Assembly: GCA_017521195.1 (NCBI GenBank)
Contig: JAFXGP010000014.1
Span: 1-43,228 of the forward strand
DNA length: 43,228 bases
Direction of reading: 5' to 3'
Source of the DNA: Lachnospiraceae bacterium
GTDB lineage: Bacteria > Bacillota > Clostridia > Lachnospirales > Lachnospiraceae
Shown here one piece after another: positions 24,666-32,338 of this stretch. Both the position numbers and the translations under genes were made by a program. Numbering within the stretch: position 1 is the first letter of the stretch; each line of letters begins with the position of its first letter. The notes under the pieces were generated by a model. The model saw nothing but the letters and a program-made list of their open reading frames with translations. It made no database searches and was not told the origin of the DNA.

Positions 24666-25583
24666 CTACTTTCCATTCCTTCTTTCTTCATAGCTTTCAT
24701 GAAAAATATTTTTTTGGATAATGTAAATATCCTGTATATCATCTTTTCGAATCGCCAAGTAATCTCCGTTTCGCCCTAAGAAATATTCTCCGTTATTATA
24801 CGGATTAAATACTTTTGTTCTACATTCTAAAGGAATTGCATAGATGCCTTCAGATGTTTTAGGATAGCATAAATGTGCAAGATCATCTAATGAAACAAAT
24901 TCGCCATCTTCATATCTTTGAATTTCCGGCATATAACTAAGCATCTGCTCAAATATATCCAGATATTCTTCTGATGCTTCATATGTTTTTTCAAACTTTT
25001 CCCTGTCAATATGATATATTTCGCCACGCTGTCCTATCATAATATAAATATCCTCAGAAGCTTCCAATAATATCCGCGATTGATTCTCTATAGATTTTAA
25101 ATAAAACTTTTCTCCTGTTTGCATAAAGTCCGTTGTCTTCACATAGGACCAGGGAATTTTTTTCTTCGTATAGTCTGGCATTTTTAAAATCAAATCTTTG
25201 TTCTTCTCTGCAAATTCTACCGCATAGATGCAACCGCAATTTGCAAAATAGTTTTCTGTGATTTTTTTCAAAAGTCCTTCTATCGTATTCTCTTCGAATT
25301 CTAAGAGCATTGTTTGTAAGAATACTCCATCCAGCACAACCTGTGCTTTATGTGCATTTCCCTGTACTATGGCATAATCATGCACCAGATAATCCATAAA
25401 TTCCAACGCTTGAATTTCTTTTATATTACTGTAAAAAGAAAGGCTAATATCTTTATTCTGTTCTGCCCAAAACAGATTACAAACACGAATCTCTTTTTCC
25501 ATGCCATCTGTTTTGTCAAATTTTTCTACCGGCATTTCCTCAATCTTTATGCCATACATTCTATTTTTTTCATATATTATCAT
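24666..25583 (-). CDS. Unrecognised protein, last gene of the cyclase-TIR-GGDEF operon
   Basis: 305 aa, soluble, acidic, with no membrane helix or signal peptide. The N-terminal half alternates strands and helices (AEQNKDISLSFYSNIKEIQALEFMDYLVHDYAIVQGNAHKAQVV); the centre reads TEDIYIMIGQRGEIYHIDREKF-like beta stretches; the C terminus has EYFLGRNGDYLAIRKDDIQDIYIIQKNIF. I do not recognise the family. The ATG at 25583 lies inside the cyclase gene (14-bp overlap) with AAAGGAATT 7 nt before it, so it is translationally coupled to the cyclase. Its place suggests an effector, regulator or cyclic-nucleotide-responsive partner; this is inference. Confidence 0.75.
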   Translation of the reverse strand: MIIYEKNRMYGIKIEEMPVEKFDKTDGMEKEIRVCNLFWAEQNKDISLSFYSNIKEIQALEFMDYLVHDYAIVQGNAHKAQVVLDGVFLQTMLLEFEENTIEGLLKKITENYFANCGCIYAVEFAEKNKDLILKMPDYTKKKIPWSYVKTTDFMQTGEKFYLKSIENQSRILLEASEDIYIMIGQRGEIYHIDREKFEKTYEASEEYLDIFEQMLSYMPEIQRYEDGEFVSLDDLAHLCYPKTSEGIYAIPLECRTKVFNPYNNGEYFLGRNGDYLAIRKDDIQDIYIIQKNIFHESYEERRNGK

Positions 25584-27081
25584 AGGCAATTCCTTTTTCT
25601 AAATTTAGTCGTTTAATGAATTCTTCGAACTCCTTATTTAAATGTGTAAATCGCAATCGGACTTCCTTTCCGTTTATTTGAATCACCTTAGCATATACAC
25701 CGGAAAATTGCGTTTCATCTCCACATTTCGTCCGCACTTCCACATCAGAATAAACAGGGAGTTCCCATATCAATTCCTCTGCAAGTTCCACAATACCGCT
25801 GTGTGTATTTATAGATTTCAATACAGTCGCTACAGGAATCGTGCTAAGCATTTTATCCTTAATCAGATATAAATCTAAACCGATATTTTCAGCCAACAGA
25901 TATAAAATCTCTTCTGCTTTTTCTAACGAACACTGATACTCTCCACCGATACCACTAACCTCATAAATCTGCAATGGATGTCTGATTCCTTTTGCTTCTA
26001 CTGACAAACGATTTTCTATTGTTACGTCACATGAGAGTTGATTTAAAATATTTTTTGAAACCAGAACCTGTCCTCCTATGCTACAACTTTCAATCCTTGA
26101 ACATTCATTCACGACTCTTCCAATGACATTATATCGCATCATTTTCTCTGTACCGACATTTCCCACAAAGGCTTCTCCGCAGTGAACACCAACACCCATT
26201 TCCAGTTCAAATATCCCTCTCTCCTTACCGAAAACATTGATTTCCTTCATTGCATTCTGCATAGAAATTGCTGCTGCAACTGCTGACTCCACATACTGTT
26301 CATTTGGCATAGGTGCACCGAAAATTGCTAAAATAGCATCGCCCATAAATTCAATTACTGTCCCGTTATATCCGGCAATCACTTCTACCATTGCTCCAAA
26401 AAAACGGTTTAATACCAACATCAATTCGTCCGGTTTTAATTCTTCTGATTTGGCTGAGAAACCACGTAAATCACACATCAGAACAGCAACCTGACTTCTA
26501 TCTCCTATAGGAAATTCTTCCGAATCCGCCAAAATAACTTCCAACACATCATCAGAAAAGTATTTTCCGAATACTCTGCACAAAAATTTATTTCTGTTCT
26601 CTAATTGTACATTTAAACTTTGGATTTTTTTTGCTACTGCCAATTCACTTGCTTGTTTCTGAAAAATCCGTTCATAGCTTCTTGTCATCTCATACTGTTC
26701 TGCTGCCTGGCGAATTCTTAAGATACCATTTTGATTGACCGGCTTTTCCAGCACAATCATCGCTCCTTGGGAATAATAATCCTCTTTGTCTGTATCCTCT
26801 CCATTATGTACCATAAAAAACAGCGGAACCCCTGCCAACTTAGGCTGACTTTTCAACATGTCAAGTATGGTTTTGTCTGTTTCCACCATATGGTAGCTGA
26901 TAAGAATTAGAGACGGATAACTAAGAACATCTTCTCTTAAAAGACGCTCTTCTATTATTTTCTGAAGTGCAGCCGTCGAAACAATACTCATAGAACAAAT
27001 ACCACCTAATGCATTGATTTTTCGCTGTATACCGATTAAATCTTTTTTATTATCATCAATTACCCATATTATTTTTTCCAT
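25570..27081 (-). CDS. Pseudo-receiver fused to class III nucleotidyl cyclase
   Basis: About 503 aa (numbering here from an upstream in-frame GTG at 27096). Residues 7-130 are a receiver-like domain: VIDDN and EKPV with K118 are kept, but the phosphoacceptor position is serine (LILISYHM, S67). A coiled-coil linker (140-172) leads to a class III cyclase: metal Asp209 (MCDLRGFS) and Asp253 (EFMGDAI), catalytic N330 and R334 (VVNECSRIES). The two purine-selecting positions are E249 and N323, not the Lys and Asp/Thr of adenylate cyclases. Residues 380-508 form a helical-beta tail, possibly PilZ-like. It overlaps both neighbours. Product may be cGMP, a cyclic pyrimidine nucleotide or cAMP. Confidence 0.85.
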   Translation of the reverse strand: MEKIIWVIDDNKKDLIGIQRKINALGGICSMSIVSTAALQKIIEERLLREDVLSYPSLILISYHMVETDKTILDMLKSQPKLAGVPLFFMVHNGEDTDKEDYYSQGAMIVLEKPVNQNGILRIRQAAEQYEMTRSYERIFQKQASELAVAKKIQSLNVQLENRNKFLCRVFGKYFSDDVLEVILADSEEFPIGDRSQVAVLMCDLRGFSAKSEELKPDELMLVLNRFFGAMVEVIAGYNGTVIEFMGDAILAIFGAPMPNEQYVESAVAAAISMQNAMKEINVFGKERGIFELEMGVGVHCGEAFVGNVGTEKMMRYNVIGRVVNECSRIESCSIGGQVLVSKNILNQLSCDVTIENRLSVEAKGIRHPLQIYEVSGIGGEYQCSLEKAEEILYLLAENIGLDLYLIKDKMLSTIPVATVLKSINTHSGIVELAEELIWELPVYSDVEVRTKCGDETQFSGVYAKVIQINGKEVRLRFTHLNKEFEEFIKRLNLEKGIAYDNI

Positions 27082-27965
27082 ACATTTGAACGCCACTTAC
27101 CTTCAATATCTTGAGTTAATCGTCTTTCTGTTTTTGTCACACGTGTTTGTACAAAATCCCTATCTACCGGAGATATTGTTACATCATCTCTAAAATAATA
27201 CTCTATGGCCTGCTTAGATACACCCGTTCCGCGCGCAATCGTTATTGCCGGTGCCGGACCATTATCCCTGATAAAATTTTTTATCTTCATAAAATCATCA
27301 TAATATTCTATATTACAAACAGGACATTTGTATGTACCGGCACTCACACACTCTAATTTCATACCACACTTGTCGCAAAAAACAGGTATTTTATTAATGC
27401 GGAATGCATTGGTTCTTTTATCTAACCTACGTCTTTCCATTTCCTCTTGAACATTTATTTTTTCTATAATACCACTATTTCCTGTGTTATCGTTGGACGG
27501 ATGTACTTTTGTACTTTCCAGTGTTGTCTCACTTATGATACTTTTTTTCGGAATACTCTCTTTAAATTTCGTATGTAGTATTTCCAAACTGTCTTTTTGT
27601 ATTTTTCCATCCGATTGCACTTGAACATTCACCATCTGAATATTATTCAGATAAAAAGTGTACATATCATTTAATGGTATATCATCAATCCTCACGGGAA
27701 TAATATTTTTTCTTGCATTAACAGCACTATCCAATTCTTTTTCTACCCAAATAGAATTTTGTGATGCTTCAGACACAATAAACAAAAAAACACTACAATT
27801 TTTTAATGCCTTTGGAATCTCTTTTGCATAATTAGATCCCGCCGGAATCATTTCAGGTGCTTTCCAATACGAAATGCCGCAGTCTTTTAAAACGTTCACT
27901 ATTTGCTCTACAATTTTAATATCTTTTGAGCAATGACTGACAAACCAATAGCCTCTCTCATCCAT
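27069..27965 (-). CDS. TIR domain protein with zinc ribbon and helix-turn-helix
   Basis: 298 aa. Residues 5-135 form a TIR domain: YWFVSHCSKD, YWKAPEMIPAGSNYAKEIPKALKNCSVFLFIVSEASQNSIWVEKELDSAV, with E77 at the position of the NADase glutamate of active TIRs. A flexible linker (140-190) leads to a zinc ribbon (C197, C200, C214, C217) and a YvyF/MerR-like helix-turn-helix (DDFMKIKNFIRDNGPAPAITIARGTGVSKQAIEYYFRD). It has no cyclic-nucleotide-binding fold that I can see. It lies 34 bp after the GGDEF gene and overlaps the cyclase gene by 13 bp. It is probably an NAD+-cleaving effector or a nucleotide-signal enzyme. Confidence 0.85.
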   Translation of the reverse strand: MDERGYWFVSHCSKDIKIVEQIVNVLKDCGISYWKAPEMIPAGSNYAKEIPKALKNCSVFLFIVSEASQNSIWVEKELDSAVNARKNIIPVRIDDIPLNDMYTFYLNNIQMVNVQVQSDGKIQKDSLEILHTKFKESIPKKSIISETTLESTKVHPSNDNTGNSGIIEKINVQEEMERRRLDKRTNAFRINKIPVFCDKCGMKLECVSAGTYKCPVCNIEYYDDFMKIKNFIRDNGPAPAITIARGTGVSKQAIEYYFRDDVTISPVDRDFVQTRVTKTERRLTQDIEGKWRSNVWKK

Positions 27966-27999
27966 TAGTCCTATATTCCTTTCATTTTTAACAATATGT

Positions 28000-29775
28000 T
28001 TATCCTATTACCGTATTTCTTCCTGTTTTCTTCGCTTCATATAAATTCTCGTCTGCAGCTTTTATATTCTCTTCCAATGTCAGCTCATCTTCTATCTGTT
28101 TAATACCAAATGACATTGTAATCGGGATATTATTATTCTCTACTACACATGTGGATTGTTCAATCGTAATTCGAATCTTCTCTGCCAATTCTCTTGTCTG
28201 TCGCAAATCATATCCCGGTAATAAAACAATCATTTCTTCTCCACCCCAACGGAATACTTCACCTGCATCATGGACACACTCCCGGATAATATTTGAAACA
28301 TGCTGTAATACCTTATCTCCTGCATTATGTCCATAAGTGTCATTTACACGTTTAAAGTAATCAATATCTCCTATTATAATGCTTTTTTCTTGTTCTTTTT
28401 TCGGCAATAATATGTAGTTTTCATAATATTCATAAAATCCACGACGATTCTGTAATCCGGTAAGGGCATCCATTCTGCTTTGAACACGTAATAAGTGCGC
28501 TTCCAAAAGTTTTCCGCTATATACAGCAGCCAATGCGAGACGATTTTTATCCTGCTCGCAAAAACTACTTTCACCAAAACTTCCTATCTTGTTAATTGCC
28601 TGATATGCCCCTATCACGTCACCACAACTATTGGTTACAGGCATGCATAAAATTGACTTTGTTATATAACCGGTTTCTTTATCTACCTGCGGATTAAATC
28701 TTGTATCCTGATAAGGATTATTAATTAAAATTGTCTCATTATTTTCAATAGATGAACCAACAATTCCCTGTCCCTTTGGTACAACAATACGCCCGGTCCC
28801 GGATGCTCCCATTGTCCAGTAAGAATTATTTTTTACATCACGGTACCAAAAAGAGGTTCTGTCTGCATTTACTAAAGTACGCCCCAACTCTGTCAACAGC
28901 AGAACTGATTCAGAAAAATCTTTCTCTATTGTTAATTCATTCATATAATAAAATATTTTTTCCAATAATTCTTCTGCTTTAGAATTGTATAACCTTGTAT
29001 CTTTTCCCTGAAGCAAATCTTTTAAATATTCTAATGATTCCCGCTGGTGTTGTGGATCGTTCGTTTCAATTAAAACACTGGAATCTTTGAAATATTTATA
29101 ATAATATTCCATGAATTCATCCCAATCTATTTTTCCCTTCCCCAGCGGAAGATGAACATCTGCAGTATGGTCATTATCATTAATATGAATGTGTTTTACA
29201 TATGGATAAAGACTTTTTCCCCATTCATCATGCAATCCACCATATACATTTACATGCGCCCAATCCAGACATACTCCATAATTAGGATATTCTTGCAATT
29301 GCTTTGAAATCTTTTCTAACACCTCCGGCGTTTTATCAAACATATTTTCCATGTAAATATCAATGTTGGGATATTGTTTCAATAACTTTGCCAAATAGCT
29401 GACTAAGGTATCTATCAATTGCTGCTTATACATTTCTCCCGGAATATCCGGATTATAATTGGTATGAAAAATTACACCTTTTACTCCCAACCGGCTTGCA
29501 ATTTCCATGCTTTGTGCCATTCGGAATTCAGAAATTTCACGGATTTTTGCATCACTACTATTAATCGCCAAATCAAAAAATGCCCCATGCATGGTACTAT
29601 TCTTTGGAATACCAAATTTTTTGTACATGGTTATCACATTTTCGATTTCTTTTTCATCATCTAAAAGCTTTGCATTAAAGAAATCATTTATCTCAAATGA
29701 AACATGATATTCTTTTGCAATCTGTAAATATTCCTCTAATTTTTCTGCCTTTGATACAATTAGAACATGTTTCAT
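28000..29775 (-). CDS. Xylose-isomerase-like TIM barrel fused to GAF and GGDEF domains
   Basis: 591 aa. Residues 1-255 match AP_endonuc_2-type TIM barrels with metal-site residues E143 (YMENMF), D171 and H174 (LDWAHVN), H197 (HIHINDND) and E237 (LIETND). Residues 280-425 form a GAF domain (VVPKGQGIVGSSIENNETILINNPYQDTRFN). Residues 432-591 form a diguanylate cyclase: DALTGLQNRRGF, DIDYFKRVNDTYGHNAGDKVL and GGEEM at the GGDEF site (511-515), so probably active. The RxxD inhibitory site is not seen. Barrels of this kind usually isomerise sugars; fused to GGDEF it may act as a ligand sensor. First gene of the operon, with its own promoter. Confidence 0.9.
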   Translation of the reverse strand: MKHVLIVSKAEKLEEYLQIAKEYHVSFEINDFFNAKLLDDEKEIENVITMYKKFGIPKNSTMHGAFFDLAINSSDAKIREISEFRMAQSMEIASRLGVKGVIFHTNYNPDIPGEMYKQQLIDTLVSYLAKLLKQYPNIDIYMENMFDKTPEVLEKISKQLQEYPNYGVCLDWAHVNVYGGLHDEWGKSLYPYVKHIHINDNDHTADVHLPLGKGKIDWDEFMEYYYKYFKDSSVLIETNDPQHQRESLEYLKDLLQGKDTRLYNSKAEELLEKIFYYMNELTIEKDFSESVLLLTELGRTLVNADRTSFWYRDVKNNSYWTMGASGTGRIVVPKGQGIVGSSIENNETILINNPYQDTRFNPQVDKETGYITKSILCMPVTNSCGDVIGAYQAINKIGSFGESSFCEQDKNRLALAAVYSGKLLEAHLLRVQSRMDALTGLQNRRGFYEYYENYILLPKKEQEKSIIIGDIDYFKRVNDTYGHNAGDKVLQHVSNIIRECVHDAGEVFRWGGEEMIVLLPGYDLRQTRELAEKIRITIEQSTCVVENNNIPITMSFGIKQIEDELTLEENIKAADENLYEAKKTGRNTVIG

Positions 29776-29798
29776 ATTTCTTCCCCCAAATTAATCTA

Positions 29799-29827
29799 TT
29801 AATAATACTATACTAAATAATTCTCAA
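29799..29827 (-). promoter_or_regulatory. Promoter of the GGDEF-TIR-cyclase operon
   Basis: TTGAGA (29827-29822), 17 bp, TATTAA (29804-29799) on the minus strand, about 25 bp before the start codon; GGGGGAAG is the ribosome binding site. Confidence 0.55.
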
Positions 29828-29865
29828 AAGTTCCATGACTAATCATCGGTCTTGGTACAAAAAAA

Positions 29866-29891
29866 GCGACTCAGCAAACTTGCTGAATCGC
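29866..29891 (-). terminator. Terminator upstream of the cyclase operon
   Basis: GCGA-TCAGCAA pairs with TTGCTGA-TCGC around one mismatch (29866-29877 with 29880-29891). The minus-strand product ends in a run of seven T. It insulates the cyclase operon from the gene ending at 30112. Confidence 0.78.
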
Positions 29892-30111
29892 CTTTGATTT
29901 TATTTGGATTATTTATTGTGTTCGGGATTATTCGAACTCGTTTCTTGCAAGAATATTTGGGGGTATTCTATTGGGATATTCCTACTTTTCGTTGCACTAT
30001 TTGCTGATTTTGCAAGAGTTATTTTGAGTCGCATTATTTTTGTACTCAGGGTGTACTCATACTATTATTGCATTTATGTTACAATCCATTGCCATAGTTA
30101 TACCAAACTCG
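29892..30111. other. 220-bp non-coding stretch at the island edge
   Basis: No convincing frame on either strand. A TTCGAAT box near 29930 looks like a T-arm loop on the minus strand but its flanks do not pair, so it is not a tRNA. This is where an island or element end might lie, since gene content changes here, but I see no direct repeat matching the 38-kb side. Confidence 0.4.
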
Positions 30112-30720
30112 CTAATTCTTCTTACTTTTATTCACTATCGCAATCAATAAAATAATTTGCATAATAGGTATCCCTATATAGTTAAACATAGGCGTAACTA
30201 TTATTGGTATTATTGAAAAAATCCACCCTGCTAAAAATGATATAATTATCATTAAAACAAATGCTAGTACTTTATCACTTCGCTTTTTAAATGTATTCAT
30301 AAACGGAATACAGACCGTTACAATTATAAACCAAATAGCGCCAGTAAAGAATTTAACCCATCTATTCCCCTGTTCTTTACCAGTTTCCATCAAATTATTT
30401 ATGTAATTAGACACTCTATTCATAACAGAATTAATTGTTCTCTCACTCTGTTGTTCCATCTCTTTCAGTATACTTTGGTATTCATTTTGATATGCTTGAT
30501 TACTATTAATTTTTTCTTGATCTAACTCCATCACTCTTTCTAAAATACTTATTCTCTTTTCCATTCTTGAAAAATACAAGAAATTTGAATCAATGTATGG
30601 AAATAAAAGAACAAAGCAAAAAATAATTAATCCTAAGCATATCCACAATCTCGGTCTCTTGTAATTCTTTTTAAATACTTCTAATAATTCCTCTATAAGT
30701 TTTCCTACTGTATTGCTCAT
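30112..30720 (-). CDS. Membrane protein with cytoplasmic or external coiled coil
   Basis: 202 aa. A membrane helix at about 26-45 (LWICLGLIIFCFVLLFPYI), a helical, Q/E-rich stretch (50-120: LERVMELDQEKINSNQAYQNEYQSILKEMEQQSE) and three C-terminal helices (124-197). No catalytic motif and no family that I recognise. TGAGGAATAAACA precedes the ATG. The upstream region holds an array of GAGACTAA repeats. It is the last gene of the accessory block; a membrane-disrupting effector role is possible but unsupported. Confidence 0.65.
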   Translation of the reverse strand: MSNTVGKLIEELLEVFKKNYKRPRLWICLGLIIFCFVLLFPYIDSNFLYFSRMEKRISILERVMELDQEKINSNQAYQNEYQSILKEMEQQSERTINSVMNRVSNYINNLMETGKEQGNRWVKFFTGAIWFIIVTVCIPFMNTFKKRSDKVLAFVLMIIISFLAGWIFSIIPIIVTPMFNYIGIPIMQIILLIAIVNKSKKN

Positions 30721-30764
30721 TGTTTATTCCTCATTTTCGCCATTAAACGGTATGATAATTTTAT

Positions 30765-30920
30765 CAGTCTCATCTTAGTCTCATAATCTTCTCTCACCAA
30801 ATGAGACTAATTTTCTCTTATTATTTCGAAAATGTCGATTTTACTACATTTCTGCCTCTTTATTCAGTCTCATTCAGTATCAAATCTCATGAGACTAACT
30901 TGAGACTAAATGAGACTAAG
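30765..30920. repeat. Array of GAGACTAA operator-like repeats
   Basis: TGAGACTAA occurs on the plus strand at 30802-30810, 30890-30898, 30901-30909 and 30911-30919 (the last three 11 and 10 bp apart). The inverse AGTCTCA occurs at 30766-30772, 30777-30783 and 30866-30872, with a near match at 30876. It fills the gap between the AlbA_2 regulator and the membrane-protein gene, and so probably binds a regulator. Confidence 0.75.
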
Positions 30921-30931
30921 TCAATCTTTAA

Positions 30932-32314
30932 TTACAAAGTCCAAGTTGATGTCTTTTTATCGTACATTACACCTGTCACTTTTTTGATTTTAGCATAGTC
31001 TCTGAATACCGTTGCTCTTGATATGTCAAGTTCTGCCATTACCTGTTCAACTGATAAGTGAATATTTTCGCAAATCATATTATAGATTTTTTGTTCTCTT
31101 TCAGATAAAGTTTGCTGCTCTCTTGCCTCTTCAACAGCCACCTTGTCCAAAGGAATTATTATTCTAAACACATCATCTTCAATCAATTCCGGTTTGCCAC
31201 CATCTGAATATATTGGTGTATATTTATATAAGTTTCTCACACCGGAACCAATGGTATCTGTCCTACCAATATTTGCAAAAAATTGTTGAATCAATGGATT
31301 CTTCGGGTATGGTGTAAATTCATCACTCATAATATTCCCATGACGTCTTGGTATACACCAGTTCTCTGTTTTTAACCAGTCTTTTTCAATAATTACCTTT
31401 GCCGGGAATGCACTGGAATAGTCTCTATGCACAAGAATATTTGCAATAACTTCTCTGGAAATAATACCTCTAATACTTGTATTTACATTATCAATCAGGC
31501 AAAATTTATCTGAAGTATGCTTTGCTACAAACTCCATCAGAAGTTCATATGCTTCTATCAGATTTGTTGTCACCTGCAATCTGTCATCATATCTATCAAG
31601 ATTATCCACTCTATATATTGCATCCGTAATATATCCAGGACAGCAAGAACGTATTACTTCATCCTTTCCAAATAACAGAACCCCTGCCAGATTGTAACCT
31701 TGGATTCCTGATGAAAAATCTTTTTCCCATAAACCTGCACTCTTCAATATTTCTTCATCAGACATCTTCAGCCAAAGATGATCTGGATTTTTACTCTTTG
31801 CAAGATTTCTTACTTTATCCATTAAATCCATGCGCAAATCTTCCGTTGTAACATATGGGAATATCTTATGCTCCGCATATGTATTACTCTTTCTGTTATA
31901 CATATTTTGCAGCTGAATAGGCGAATCCGTAATATCCATATCACCATCTTCATTTCTGTCATAGATTCTATTTGCACACTTTTCTACAGTAGATGACGGC
32001 GGAACATACACCCATAAAAGAGTCTTTCCTTCATATTCGATATCCTCTATTGATAGATATAATGTTGGTGACATCTTATCCGGATTATTAAGCTGATTCA
32101 CGAAATTTATCTTCATATCCTTAACCATATTTCGATTAATACCTATTGGAGTACCATCATCCTCTACCCCCATGATAATATATCCACCGTATCTGTTCGA
32201 AAATGAACACACCGTTTCATACACATCTTCCTGCACACCATGCTGACAAGATTTATATTCTACTGTTATTTTTTCATCTTTTGTAAGCAAATCTCTCATA
32301 AATTCACTTGTCAT
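30932..32314 (-). CDS. AlbA_2/Schlafen-type ATP-binding transcriptional regulator
   Basis: 460 aa. The N-terminal AlbA_2 domain has EYKSCQHGVQEDVYETVCSFSNRYGGYIIMGVEDDG. A central helical region is followed by a GHKL-like C-terminal ATPase domain (HATPase_c_4): REVIANILVHRDYS, and IGRTDTIGSGVRNLYKYT. A winged helix closes the protein (LSVEQVMAELDISRATVFRDYAKIKK). Such proteins are often regulators or helicase-like defence components and are frequent on mobile elements. The start ATG at 32314 lies directly after GGAGGTGAT; an extension to 32338 would swallow that site. It follows the HEPN-like gene after 24 bp. The C-terminal HTH may read the adjacent GAGACTAA array. Confidence 0.87.
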   Translation of the reverse strand: MTSEFMRDLLTKDEKITVEYKSCQHGVQEDVYETVCSFSNRYGGYIIMGVEDDGTPIGINRNMVKDMKINFVNQLNNPDKMSPTLYLSIEDIEYEGKTLLWVYVPPSSTVEKCANRIYDRNEDGDMDITDSPIQLQNMYNRKSNTYAEHKIFPYVTTEDLRMDLMDKVRNLAKSKNPDHLWLKMSDEEILKSAGLWEKDFSSGIQGYNLAGVLLFGKDEVIRSCCPGYITDAIYRVDNLDRYDDRLQVTTNLIEAYELLMEFVAKHTSDKFCLIDNVNTSIRGIISREVIANILVHRDYSSAFPAKVIIEKDWLKTENWCIPRRHGNIMSDEFTPYPKNPLIQQFFANIGRTDTIGSGVRNLYKYTPIYSDGGKPELIEDDVFRIIIPLDKVAVEEAREQQTLSEREQKIYNMICENIHLSVEQVMAELDISRATVFRDYAKIKKVTGVMYDKKTSTWTL

Positions 32315-32338
32315 TGTATCACCTCCAATTTTCATCAA

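Noticed and set aside
24666-27965. Canonical Pycsar system
   Set aside because: The TIR protein lacks a visible cyclic-nucleotide-binding domain and the cyclase carries a receiver and long tail, so the name cannot be applied; kept as an analogy only.
29920-29960. tRNA T-arm or attachment site
   Set aside because: A TTCGAAT loop is present but flanking bases do not pair, and no matching direct repeat is seen at the other island edge.
30765-30920. CRISPR array
   Set aside because: The GAGACTAA units are 9 bp, occur in both orientations and have irregular spacing; no spacers or cas genes.
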